Shown: positions 48,675 to 59,176 of the stretch, piece by piece
Layout: every line of letters starts with the position of its first letter
How positions within the stretch are numbered: position 1 is the stretch's first letter
NCBI RefSeq assembly: GCF_964199755.1
Contig: NC_133898.1
Coordinates: 132,046,553-132,110,552, forward strand
Source: Larus michahellis
Lineage: Eukaryota; Chordata; Aves; Charadriiformes; Laridae
DNA length: 64,000 nt
Direction: 5' to 3'
Notes under the pieces: generated by a model
What the model was told of the DNA's origin: nothing
The model's database searches: none
What the model saw: the letters and a program-made list of their open reading frames with translations, nothing else
Made by a program: the position numbers and the translations under genes

Positions 48675-49336
48675 GGCGCCGCGGCGGCCTCCGCCGGCGG
48701 ACCCGGCTCGCGGCGCGGCGGCGCTGGGCGGAGGGGCGGCGGCGGGAAGGGAGCGGAGCGGGCGGCGGCGCGAACGGCCCGGCGAGGCGGCAGAACCTCC
48801 CACCGAGGAGCCGCCGAGCGGAAGTCGCGCGGCCGGAAGCGCGGGCTAGAGCGTCGCCGCGGGGGGACGGCGCTCTGCCCGCGCGGCTGCCGCACATGGG
48901 CCGGAAGTGCCTACCATAGAGACGGGCGGCGGCTAGCGCGGCGCCAGGGGCCGGGAGCGCATTCCGACAGGCGGACCCGGGCCGGTGGGGATCGGCCGCT
49001 GCTCCCCCCATCCCCGTGTCAGCAGTGCTCGGACCCGGCCCGGCGCTGCCCACCTCTGGCTGCGAGCTGCCCTAGGTGGGCCAGCTGGCCCTGCCGGCCG
49101 GGGAAACGGAGGCGGCCCCAGGCAGCCACGCTTGGAGCGCGCCCATCGTGTGTTGGGGAAGAGGAACAGGGGACTCAGGACTGGCGGTACCCCCGCCTAC
49201 CCGTGGCGGGGGGGCGGCCCCGCCACGCCGGGCCCCAGGGCTGGCGCCCGGAGCCGCGGGGCCAGAAAGCACGTACTAACCCCCACGCCTCAGACACTGC
49301 CGGGCTCTACGCGCGCCCCCCCACCCCCGCTTATAT

Positions 49337-49565
49337 AAACGAAGCCCCGCCCACCGGCCAATCAGCAGAGGCTGATGGCAGCTTTCCGGGTTCTCATTGG
49401 CTGGCGCACACGGCCAAGTGTCCCCGCCCCCCGCCCCGCCGCACGGCCCCTCACACAGCGCGCGCGCGGGCGCCCTCTACGGTGCTGTGTACGGCGAAGC
49501 CCCGCCCACCGGCCACCACGGAGGCTGACGGCACGCTTCCGGGCTCTGATTGGCCGAGGCGCGGC
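49337..49565. repeat. Duplicated promoter module (about 72 bp, offset about 155)
   Basis: Two related blocks, 49337-49410 and 49492-49565, each read GAAGCCCCGCCCACCGGCCA, then GAGGCTGA(T/C)GGCA, then CTTTCCGGG or CTTCCGGG, then ATTGGC. Each holds a GC box, a TTCCGG ETS-type site and an ATTGG (NF-Y) box. Only the first also has CCAATCAG and the TATA-like element. Confidence 0.85.
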
Positions 49566-49599
49566 AGGCCCCGCCCCGGACGGCGCGTTACGCAGCGCG

Positions 49600-49667
49600 G
49601 CGGTTGGCGGCGGCCCCTCGGTAGAGCAGCGTCGCGCTCGGGGACCGGGAGGCGCCGGGTGAGCCCG
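49600..49667 (+). other. NRBP1: NRBP1 non-coding exon 1 (3' end only)
   Basis: A donor at 49668 (CCCG then GTGAGTGC) lies 206 bases before the acceptor of the first coding exon (49873). A second possible donor, GCCGG then GTGAGC, is 9 bases upstream at 49659. The exon's left end is not determinable from sequence. Confidence 0.5.
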
Positions 49668-49889
49668 GTGAGTGCGCGACCCCCCCCACATTCCCCCCCT
49701 CCCTGTCCTGCCTGCTGCCTCGGACCGGAACCGGCGCGGCTGGGTGCTGCCAGCGGGCGCGGGCCGCAGCCCCCGCTGACAGGCCCGGGGCGCGGCCCGG
49801 TCCGGCCCGCCGGGCCTGGCCTGGCCTTACAGCCGCCGCACCGCGCCTCACGGCCCACGCCTCTGGCCCGCAGGTTGTGCGACCGCAGT

Positions 49890-50096
49890 ATGTCGGAGGG
49901 CGAGTCCAAGCAGGTGCCGAGCGGCGGCTCCGACTCGAAGCCGGAGTCGGCATCGTCCGGGCCGGGGATGACCTCGGTGTCTGCGCCGGTGACTTCCGCG
50001 GCGCCCCCGGAGGAGGAGGAGGAGGAGGAGAGTGAGGACGAGTCCGAGATCCTGGAGGAGTCGCCGTGCGGGCGCTGGCAGAAGCGGCGGGAGGAG
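49890..50096 (+). CDS. NRBP1: Nuclear receptor-binding protein 1, first coding exon (partial gene)
   Basis: NRBP1 is a pseudokinase adaptor of cullin/elongin ubiquitin complexes and trafficking (family knowledge). The exon starts at 49874 after CCCGCAG and its ATG is at 49890. It encodes 69 residues: MSEGESKQV, a Ser/Pro-rich part, an acidic run (seven glutamates then SEDESEILEESP), and CGRWQKRREE before the donor GTGAGC at 50097. Mammalian NRBP1 continues with VNQRN and the kinase-like domain; no such exon was found up to base 64000, so the rest lies to the right and this intron exceeds 13.9 kb. The start matches the family N-terminus. Confidence 0.95.
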
Positions 50097-52499
50097 GTGA
50101 GCACCGGCTGCGCAGGGGAGCCTGGGTCGGGGGGGCCACGGCCGGGCCCTCGTCCTCCCCGCCGGCTGCCCGCCCCCCACCTGTCCCCGGGTCAGCTCGG
50201 GCCCGGTGCCGAGCGCCCGTCATGCTCCCGGGGCCGCAGGGAGATGGATGGCCCTTCGCCAGCTGCCGGGCAGTCCCTCCTCGGGCTGCGGAGTGCCGAG
50301 GCCGGAGCAGCGCCTGTCGCTCTCCCTGCGTGTCCATCGTGCTGCCGGCCCCTCTGTGCGGTGGTGTCAGGGCCAGGTGGTGTTGCTGTGCGGAGCAGGG
50401 AGTGCCTCTGGCACTCCTGTGTGCCTTGTGTTTCATGGGTCTTTTTCTCTGATAATAATGAAGAGCAATGACTAGATAGTCCTTGGTGTTTGTTAGAGAG
50501 TGTGAAGGGAATGGTACCCACTGCAGAGGCAGCTAGTTACCGAGTCTCATCTGCTTTTTGATTATGCCCTGGTTTTGGTTTGCTTTGAAGCCTTCAGTTG
50601 GGTAAAGAGTAGCCAGTTCATGCAGACTTGTTTCTTGGCTTGCCCAATTTGCATCCATTGCTCCGTGCATGTATCAGAATTTTGCTGTATGATGACAGAA
50701 GTAGATTAGATCTTGTTGTTTTGGACTTCTCCCTTTTTCTATCCTTTGCTGTGCTCTGTTTATCTTATTGGGGGCTGTCTCTGCAAACTGGTTTCTGCTT
50801 CGTGTTGGCTCAGTAAGACCTGCGCTGTCTGGGCAAGCTGCGTAAGCTGTGGTAGTTGCTGAAAGACAGCAAACGTCAACTCCAATGCTGCGGCACAAGT
50901 GCTGATGTAGCTTTTCTCAGCCAAGTCAGGGCTGAGCATAGAGGTTTGTCTGCTTTATCCATTATTGTAGACATGGGTAGTTCAGACTCTGGTGGTGGTG
51001 AGAGAATCACTTATTCTGATGTAAATTTGGAGGTCAAAGTAAGGTCAAGGATTCCCTGCAGTTCCTTACCTTTGCTTGCTTGAAAGCTCTCTTGGTTTTG
51101 TTAACATAAGCAAAATCCTAGCATGGTGTAGTAGGAATGTGCCTTTTCTGGTGAAGCTGTATGGTTTGGGTTGGAATGGGGAGGGTATCTGTATGAAGTG
51201 TTAATTCTAGCTTCCAGAATATGATCCTGACAATAACCTGAAGTGATTTTTCCTGTGACTTGTGCTGAATTGGCAAACGTTGGGGAACAAAGCCGATGTT
51301 CATTCGTGTAGTCTTTTCAATATGTTTTATTTAGTACCAATCATTTTGACATAGAAAGATAAATTTCCTTCCAGGCTTTTCTGTACTCTTCTACATAAAT
51401 GTAGGGTTTGATAGGCTCTAGTGTTTTCTTTAGATTTCCTTTTCTCCATCTGCAGACAAATTAAGACCCAAACACAAGAAGTTCCTTAAAATTTCAGCAT
51501 GGCTAAGTTACTGTCTTCTGGCTTGAGAACGAGAGTGGCTGGTTGGTGTGAAGGCAAAAGCTGCCTCTGTATGTTAAATGTAGGAGCTTTGTTCCACCTT
51601 GCAGATAGAGGAATGGCTGTTGAAGGCCACAAAATGAATCGTTGACTGTCCTGTGGTAAACTCGGGGCCTCTGGTTCTCAAGCCTTCGCCTGTCAAGGCT
51701 GCACCACTGCCCCACAGGGTGATACCCCATGTGTGGGCCCTGGGTCTTGTGTCTGTATGGAGAACACGGGCTTCTAGGGATCATGCAGTTAAATTCAGTT
51801 TTGCCTCTTAATCTTGTATCTAATTTTGTGGCTTGATGAGACCCTGGCGTGTGGAGTTGCATTCACACACTTTAACTGTATGACATCATACTCTTTTTGC
51901 TGCCTTCAGCTTTTGGGCAGATCTGTTCCTGGGAGTAAACTCTCCCACTGCAGATGTTCCAGCATGAAGTTTACTTAGAAATAACAGCTTTACTTTCTGA
52001 GCATCCTGGCACACCGGAGTGAAGTGTCTTGGCGCCAGCGCTGTCCCTGTGTGGGGCTGTCCCTGTGGTGCCCGGTCAGTGGTCCTGGGGCCGTGTGGCA
52101 GGTGGACGGGTCAGTGGTCCTGGGGTCCTGTGACGGGTGGATGGGCTCTTCCCGATGGCCCCTGGGCAGGGAGGAGGTGCTGCGGCGTGGGGAAGGGGCG
52201 TGGAGCAATCCGGGACCATTACCTCAGCAACACCTCGCTGGGCGCTGAATTGGGCGGCCACCTTGGACTTAATGCAGTATTCTGGGGAGAAAACAGCACG
52301 TGTGATCACAGTGAGATTGCGTGTCCGGCATTCCTGGGTGTTAACGCTCTTTACTACTTGCTTTGAGTTTGGATGTACGTTTGGAAATGTAATAACGTCA
52401 CTTTTTTTTTTTTTCTGAATTACTTTTAATAGCTGTAGACTCTTTGTTATCACCTTCCACCGAGCAGTGGTGATGTCGCACGGGGGCTGTGCGGAGGGC

Positions 52500-53120
52500 G
52501 GGCTGTCCGCGTGAACGGGTGTAAACGCTCGGGATTTGCCGTAAATGAGCGCATTTCGGCAGAATGCACTGCCGGAGCACGCCCGCCCCGCGCAGCACCC
52601 GGGCGGCGGGTTTCGGGCACGGAGTGGCCGTGGGGCGGCAGAGGGTCCTGCGGTGGCCGCGCGGGTCCCGCTGCCTCCCCGAGGCGCCGAGACGCCCTTC
52701 CTCGCGGTGGGAGCGCTCCGGGGCCGGGGCGGGCGGGGGCCGCAGGGCGGCACCCCGAAGGACGGCTAAGACAGCCAATGGCAGGGTGCGATAAGCGTTA
52801 CATCACCAGCGCCCGCTCCCATAGGCTGCTGGCCGCCCTGGCCACGCCCAGCGGCGCCCTCGCGTCGTCGGCGGCTCCGCCGCCGTCGGGGCCTGGCCCG
52901 GGGCTGGGAGCGGGACCGGGACCGGGACCGGGAGCGGGGGCGGGGGGGGGGGGACACGACTCCGGGGGCTGCCGGAGACCCGGCCCTTTGTCCCGCTGCA
53001 GCCACACGGCAGCTCGCAGCCCCGCCCGGTGCCCGCAGCGCCCCGGGTGGGGTGTGCCCGGAGTTACCGAGTCAGCAGGGGCTGTCGTGGAGGCGGGGGG
53101 GAGTCTCAGCGCAGCCGCGT
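52500..53120 (+). promoter_or_regulatory. Intronic CpG island, candidate alternative promoter
   Basis: A sharply bounded CpG-rich block lies within AT-rich intron. It contains GCCAATGG (52774), a CRE-like TTACATCAC (about 52799), CCACGCCC (52841) and long G/C runs, and is followed by a strong donor (CAGCCGC then GTGAGTGG at 53119). These are promoter and first-exon signals on the plus strand. Function is inferred. Confidence 0.6.
52905..52957 (+). repeat. Short GGGACC/GGGAGC repeat with G-quadruplex potential
   Basis: Five to six tandem GGGANC-type hexamers (GGGAGC, GGGACC three times, GGGAGC) run into a GGGGGC and a long G tract. Many GGG runs lie close together. It is inside the intronic CpG island. 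Confidence 0.8.
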
Positions 53121-53199
53121 GAGTGGGGTTGTGAGTTACTTGGTGGTATTTCAGCTGCAGCAGCCCAGCCTGAGCTATACTGACCGAGATACATATATA

Positions 53200-53688
53200 T
53201 ATATGTGGAGTACTGCGTGCAGCTCTGGGGTCCTCATCACAAGAACGACACGGAGCTGTTGGAGCGGGGCCAGAGGAGGCCCCGGAGATGCTGGGAGGGC
53301 TGGAGCCCCTCTGCTGGGAGGGCAGGCTGAGAGAGCTGGGGGGGTTCTTCGAACCTCGTCCAGTCCCTAAAGGGCTCCAGGAAAGCTGGGGAGGGACTCT
53401 GGAGCAGGGAGGGGAGCCATGGGACGAGGGGGTAATGGGCTTATGCTGAAAGAGAGGAGAATTAGATGAGATATTGTGAAGAAATTCTTTGGTGTGAGGG
53501 GGGTGAGCCCCTGGCCCAGGTTGCCCAGAGAAGCTGTGGCTGCCCCATCTCTGGAGGGGTTCAAGGCCAGGTTGGCCTGGGCTTGGAGCAACCTGGGCTG
53601 GTGGGAGGTGTCCCTGCCCAGGGCAGGGGGGTTAGAACTAGATGATCTTTAAGGTCCCTTCTAACCCAAACCCAACCATTCTATGATA
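53200..53688 (+). mobile_element. CR1 LINE 3' fragment
   Basis: It opens with GTGGAGTACTGCGTGCAGCT (ORF2 text EYCVQLWG), passes through a ORF end with deletions, then TGGGCTTATGCTGAAAGAGA, GTTGCCCAGAGAAGCTGTGG, and the terminal AACCATTCTATGATA at 53677-53689. Same subfamily as the minus-strand copy at 62124-62720. Confidence 0.9.
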
Positions 53689-53859
53689 TAACTGAAAATG
53701 TGCTCGTTCACATGGGACAATAATGGCGGGCACTGGTACAGGCTGGAGAGAGTGGCTGGAGAGCAGGCGGACAGAGAGGGCCCGGGGTGCTGGTGGGCAC
53801 ATCTTAGCTGGAGCCAGCAGCTGCCCTGGCACTGAGCACAGACCGTGTCACACATGGCA

Positions 53860-54430
53860 GGACCAGCCAGTCCAGAGAGGGGTCCCCCCGATGTGTCCGG
53901 TGCTGGGGCGGCCCCACCGGGAGCTCTGTGCTGGTGCTGGGCCCCACCGATTGAGAGGGGTGTGAAGGGCCAGGATGTCCCCAGAGGGGGGCAGCCAAGA
54001 TTGGCGAGGGGCTGGGAGGCCCGTCCTCTGGGGGCGGCCGAGGGCTCAGGGCTGGTCTCCTCTGGAGAGAAGGCGGCCGAGGGGCCACCTCATGGCTCCC
54101 TGCAGCCCACTGAGGAGGGACGTGGAGAGGGAGGTGCCGAGCTCTTCTCCTGGCACCCGGGGACAGGGCGCCTGGGAACGGCTCAAAGCTGCGCCCAGGG
54201 AGGCTCAGGCTGGCCACGACGAGGCATCTCTGTACCAAGAGGGTGGTCAGACCCTGGCACGGGCTTCTGGAGAGGTGGTCGATGCCCCGAGCGGGGCAGA
54301 GCTGGAGAGGCATTTGGGCGATGCCCTTAATGACGTGCGTTAGCATGGGGTCAGCCGTGAAGGGGTCGGGCGGTGGGACCAGATGGTTCCTGGAGGTCCC
54401 TTACAGCTCAACTATTCTGTATTCTATTCT
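53860..54430 (+). mobile_element. Diverged CR1-like element, subfamily unclear
   Basis: The 3' end AGATGGTTCCTGGAGGTCCC then ATTCTGTATTCTATTCT recalls CR1, and upstream text (GAGAAGGCGGCCGAGGGGCC, GGCACCCGGGGACAGGGCGC) recalls an ORF2 C-terminus. It differs from the other copies here and is much more GC-rich. Left edge is a guess. Confidence 0.55.
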
Positions 54431-57075
54431 AGTCCTACGTAAACTTCAAATGTAAAAGAGTTGTGTTGAGTTCACTGATTGCAATTTTTTCCTATACACA
54501 AGGAAGTTCTGTAGTGGTAATTGTGTAATTGCTGTGGAAGTTCAGAGTAGTCTTTTAAAATTAAACGCTGCTGTGAAGTTTTTAACTGAGCACCTATTTT
54601 AACTAGACAGAGAACGCTTACCTTCCCAACGTTTACCTTCCCCAAAGTTCACTTCTTTGTGGAATGTTTAATGAATCGTGCGTGTGGTCACCTGAAGGGT
54701 GAAGTTGCTGCAGGGGGGGATGGACGGGGGGGAGGGTGGAGGGTCACTGTGGCTTGTCCCATAAGATACTTATTTCCTGTTGGTTGAATGACTTACACAA
54801 GAGAAGACTTGGCATCGCTCTGCTCTTTCCTGCAGTGTATGACCAATGTGGGCATTTTCAGGCGTGTCTCTCCTGTCCTGAAGTGCTGCAGGGGCCATGA
54901 CAATCTCCTTTCTCCTGCTGCTGCTGAGTGTACATCGAAGTGTGGGTCTCCTGGTGTGTTGCAGAGTGTGTTGCTGAATACCTGAGCTGAATCCCTCTCT
55001 GCAATGGGAACCACACCCCTGGTTGCTCTTGGAATGTATACAAAGGTGAGGCTTTAGCCTCTGCAAGGAACTGAAAATAAACTTTTAACAGGGGAATCTT
55101 GTCTCATAGCAGAGAGGCACAGAGAAAGGACCCGCAGCATGAGGTTAGGGGGGTCATAGGAGGGACAGCCCCAGGCTAACAGGCTCTCCAGGCTTGTGCA
55201 TGCCTCGGTCCCTTTTGGCTTTTCTCCCTGACAAAAACCTCTTTTTCTGCTGTCCCCATGTGACACACTATTTTCTTCTTTCACTCAGCATGCATAATTT
55301 ATTTTTCTTAGGTTGTCCAAGTATCTTCAGAATTATCTGCTATGCCTCCTAGGAATAGAAACTTCTTAAGAGATGGATTGCAGCGACACACTTGCAGTTC
55401 ATTTTTAGACTCCTGCCACTGGCTGGTATTAGACCTGAAACTGAGACATTGGACTGAGAGCCTGCTGTCCCTGAGAGCTGCACAGATCAAACAGAAAAGT
55501 CACCCAAACAGAATTGTAGGAAAACTTGTGCTCTGCTGCAGCAGAATCTTTTTAGTTTTCATCCCGGTATTGCTGTGTCGGGCTTGTGAAGCTCATGTTA
55601 GTGGGAGAGACTTAACCACGCCCAGACTTAGGTGGTCCTGTAGTTTCTCATGTGTTGATAGCTATCTATTGACTGGATTTCTCTATACCTTTTTTGGGTA
55701 GGAAAACACTGTGTGATTGCATAAGCCAAGAGTTTATAATAAACACTTTGTTGACATCTTTGTAACATGCTTAGCAAATAACCCATTTAGAGCTATTGAG
55801 TGAATCTGTATCATTGTGGGTGTGGGAGCAAGCAGGTTCCCATTTCGGTATCTGTACGAGCACGTCTGTCATGGCTAAGGGAGAGAAAAGGACCAAGCAG
55901 ACGCGGGTATGCTGGGCTTCCTCTCCTGCAGGCTCCTTGGGAGGTATCGCCAGTGGTGGTACAGCTCTTGCCAGTTGCTGCTTCGTTCCCTCATACAGAA
56001 GACTGCAAGGATGTGAAGCCTGGCACTTACAGGGGAAAAGAGAGATAATGGGAGAAAGGGTACGGGTCTCTGATTAAACACCTTTACCCTTTCCCTGAGG
56101 ATATGTCAGGCCATTCAAGATTAGCAGGAGAACCTTGTACTGTTCTTGCAGTCCTGCTTTTTTTCAGTCCCTTGACTGGAAACTTGCCCGAGTGCTGACT
56201 AGCTCTGTCCTGTGTGGGTGGCAGACAGAGGGGTTGTACTTTTCTACAGATTCTGAAATTTTGGGGGTGATTTCTGAGGTGGCTGAAAGGTGCTGTCTGA
56301 GTTCTTGCTAGCCATCAGCAACTTCCCTTGAGAAAGAAATGACCTTGTTGTGTGATCGTTGTTCTGTGCTTGACATATTACTAACTTTTTTGCAAGCTCA
56401 GCTGCTACAGTGCTTTCCGCATTGTGCCCCCACTTAGTGGCTGCTGAGATCGAGAGGTTCGTTTTGGAGACAAATCTCTTGTATATAGTGTGTCTGTGCG
56501 TACAGTGGTTGATGTGTTGATTAATCCTTGTCTTCGTGTCTCTGGTATCTTCTGCTGTCAGGTAAACTAGATGAAAGGTGCAGTCCTTCATAGCTCCCTT
56601 TACACTGGTGTGCAGGCTAAGGTAGGATGATGGAGTTCCATTTGGACCTGGGTGTCAGGTCAGGTGCAGGACTTGAGAGAAGGGTTTGAAGCAGTATGTA
56701 CTGTGCCTGTGGGTATATCTCAGTACGGCGTTCAGTCTTGCTGTTCTTCATCATATACTGTTGCTGGAAGTTCAGAAAATTAATACAGGCAACACCGCTG
56801 CCGTTAGTTCGCTTCTCTTTTTCTGTGAAAGACCTTGCTATCGTTTGGGCAGGTGGTTCCCAGCCACGCAGGGGGTCCTTGATGGCTAGCTGGCTGGACA
56901 ACAGATGCTCTTGATCCACGCTACTGCTATCAAATGTTAAGGAAGGAGCTGTGGTTTATGAGGACCTGAACCCAGAAATAAATTAAATGAAATGCTGTGT
57001 CTACTGCATCTTTATTTTACCTAGTTGTTGTCTTTTTCACTCCTAGTGGGACTCTTAGTTTCTCGAATCATTTTT

Positions 57076-58125
57076 CATAGAATCATAGAATTGTTGAGGT
57101 TGGAAGGGACCTTTAAGATCATCGAGTCCAACCTTTAGCCTACCCTGACAAGAGTCACTTCTAAACCATGTCCCTAAGTGCCCCATCTACCCTTTTTTTA
57201 AACACCTCCAGGGATGGTGAATCCACCACCTCCCTGGGCAGCCTATTCCAATGTTTAATAACCCTTTCAGTGAAAAAATGTTTCCTAATATCTAATCTAA
57301 ACCTCCCCTGACGTAACTTGAACCCGTTTCCTCTCGTCCTATCACTTGTCACCAGGGAGAAGAGGTCAGCCCCCATCTCTCTACAACCTCCTTTCAGGTA
57401 GTTGTAGAGGGTGATAAGGTCTCCCCTCAGCCTCCTCTTCTCCAAGCTAAACAACCCCAGCTCCCTCAGTCGTTCTTCATAAGGTTTGTCCTCCAGACCC
57501 CTCACCAGCTTTGTAGCCCTTCTCTGGACACGCTCCAACACCTCAATGTCCCTCTTGTAGCGAGGGGCCCAAAACTGAACGCAGTACTCGAGGTGGGGCC
57601 TCACCAGTGCCGAGTACAGGGGGATGATCACTTCCCTAGTCCGGCTCACCACACTATTCCTGATACAGGCTAGGATGCTGTTGGCCTTCTTGGCCACCTG
57701 GGCACACTGCTGGCTCATATTCAGCCGGCTGTCAACCAACACCCCCAGGTCCTTTTCTGTCGGGCTGCTTTCAAGCCATTCTGCCCCAATCCTGTAGCGC
57801 TGCATGGGGTTGTTGTGTCCCAAGTGCAGGACCCGGCACTTGGCCTTGTTGAACCTCATACCATTGGTCTCAGCCCATCGGTCCAGCCTGTCCAGATCCC
57901 TCTGCAGAGCCAACCTACCCTCAAGCAGATCAACACGCCCGCCCAGCTTAGTGTCATCTGCGAACTTACTGAGGGTGCATTCGATCCCTTCATCCAGATC
58001 ATTGATAAAGATATTAAAGAGAACCGGCCCCAGCACCGAGCCCTGGGGGACACCAATTGTGACTGGACACCAACTGGATTTAACTCCATTTACCACCACT
58101 CTGTGGGCACGGCCATCCAGCCAGT
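57076..58125 (-). mobile_element. CR1 LINE, 5' truncated, intact ORF2 C-terminal frame
   Basis: On the minus strand one frame is open from 58195 to 57161 (344 codons), and its CR1 part runs from about 58125 to the natural ORF2 end. It includes [20 protein letters not shown], the catalytic [27 protein letters not shown] and the tail [22 protein letters not shown]1 3' UTR of about 85 bases ends in AATTCTATGATTCTATG at 57076. No stop or frameshift was seen, so this is the youngest-looking copy. It is antisense to NRBP1. Confidence 0.96.
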
Positions 58126-58167
58126 TGGAGCCAGTTGGTGACTTCATCTGGAGCCAGTTGGTGACTT
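58126..58167. repeat. Tandem 19-bp repeat at the CR1 5' edge
   Basis: TGGAGCCAGTTGGTGACTT occurs at 58126-58144 and again at 58149-58167. It abuts the truncated 5' end of the CR1 copy. A shorter CCAGTTGG is also present at 58121. Confidence 0.88.
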
Positions 58168-58950
58168 TCACACCTCTGGATTTACATTTCTTCAAGGAGA
58201 CAGGGTGCAGGGTTCTTGGAGAGAAAATGCCAATAGACTAGGTTTTTGGATTCTCTGATGCTTAAGCCTGATTTCTTAGATGCTGTTGTAACTGAAAAGA
58301 AACTTGCTGGGGTAGTAAAAGATAAGCACCAGTCTGTCTTTTCTTATCACACATCTGAGTTTCTGTCTGTGGTGAAAGTGAGGCCTTGTTCCTTGGAAAG
58401 GTGGCATTTGAGATGCTCCGAGCTTTGGATTCTGCTGCTGGATGACGACAGACTGTGGAGATTCTCAAAGCAAACTAGTGCTAGGAGGCCTGCCAGCTTT
58501 TTGACAGGCTTTGGCAACAGATGTGTTTTTTTCCAGCTGGTGGAGAAAACCAATGACATGCTGTAGTTGATATGATTTTACTTGACCATTGGGAAGATGC
58601 TCAAAAGAGGGAGTATGTGAAGCCTTTTAACGTTTTCATTGGCTCATCTGGGAGCTTCCTGGAAGGAAAGAACTGTTGAGATGTGCTTGAATGAGACGAG
58701 GGGCACTGCAGGACGTAGAGGGAATTGAGCCTTTGTCTTGGGCTGGTTGTCAGAAGACCCATTACATTCCTGCTCGTGGACTGTAGCAGACGGCTGGCAG
58801 CTCGCTCGGTGCCAGCGTTGCTGCTCAGCCCTTCTGCAGCTGGAGCAGCTCCCTGCCACTCTCCTGGGTGGCTGGAGGTGCTGGTTACTCCAGACGCCTG
58901 CAATCGAGGGATAGTGTTTGCTCTGCGTTCTTCATAGAGCTGTTCTATAA

Positions 58951-59176
58951 ATCATAGAACCATAGAATTGCCCAGGTTGGAAGGGACCTTTCAGACCATC
59001 GAGTCCAACCATTGACCTAGCACTGACGAAAACTGTCACTAAACCATATTGCTAAGTACTACATCTACCTGTCTTTTAAATACCTCCAGGGATGGTGCCT
59101 CAACCAATTCCCTGGGCACCCCCAGGTCCTTTTCCACCGGGCAGCTCTCCAGCCACTCTGTCCCCTAGCCTGTAGC
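58951..59176 (-). mobile_element. CR1 fragment with internal deletion
   Basis: The minus-strand 3' end (TTCTATGGTTCTATGAT) and 3' UTR match the copy at 57076-58125 up to CCCAGGGAATTGGT. The sequence then jumps to ORF2 text roughly 480 bases upstream in the full copy (cf. GGACCTGGGGGTGCCC). The intervening ORF segment is missing. Confidence 0.85.

Larger units (their letters stand above)
48240..50110. promoter_or_regulatory. CpG island, bidirectional PPM1G/NRBP1 promoter
   Basis: Dense CpG sequence covers PPM1G exon 1 (ATG 48674, minus) and NRBP1 exon 1 and first coding exon (ATG 49890, plus). ETS-type GGAAG sites lie at 48819-48840 and 48901-48908, close to the PPM1G start. A TATATAAA sits at 49332-49339, with GC boxes and CCAAT/ATTGG elements at 49340-49560 on the NRBP1 side. 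Head-to-head arrangement of these two genes is known in mammals. Confidence 0.85.

Noticed and set aside
48345-50471. A 708-codon plus-strand open frame through the PPM1G/NRBP1 CpG island, ending in the NRBP1 N-terminus
   Set aside because: It crosses PPM1G exon 1 and the NRBP1 exon 1/intron border. The family start MSEGES at 49890 fits, and splicing with the 49668 donor puts a TGA in frame upstream. The open frame reflects GC content.
56244-56591. A 115-codon minus-strand frame in the NRBP1 intron
   Set aside because: No motif, no homologue known to me, no gene signals around it.
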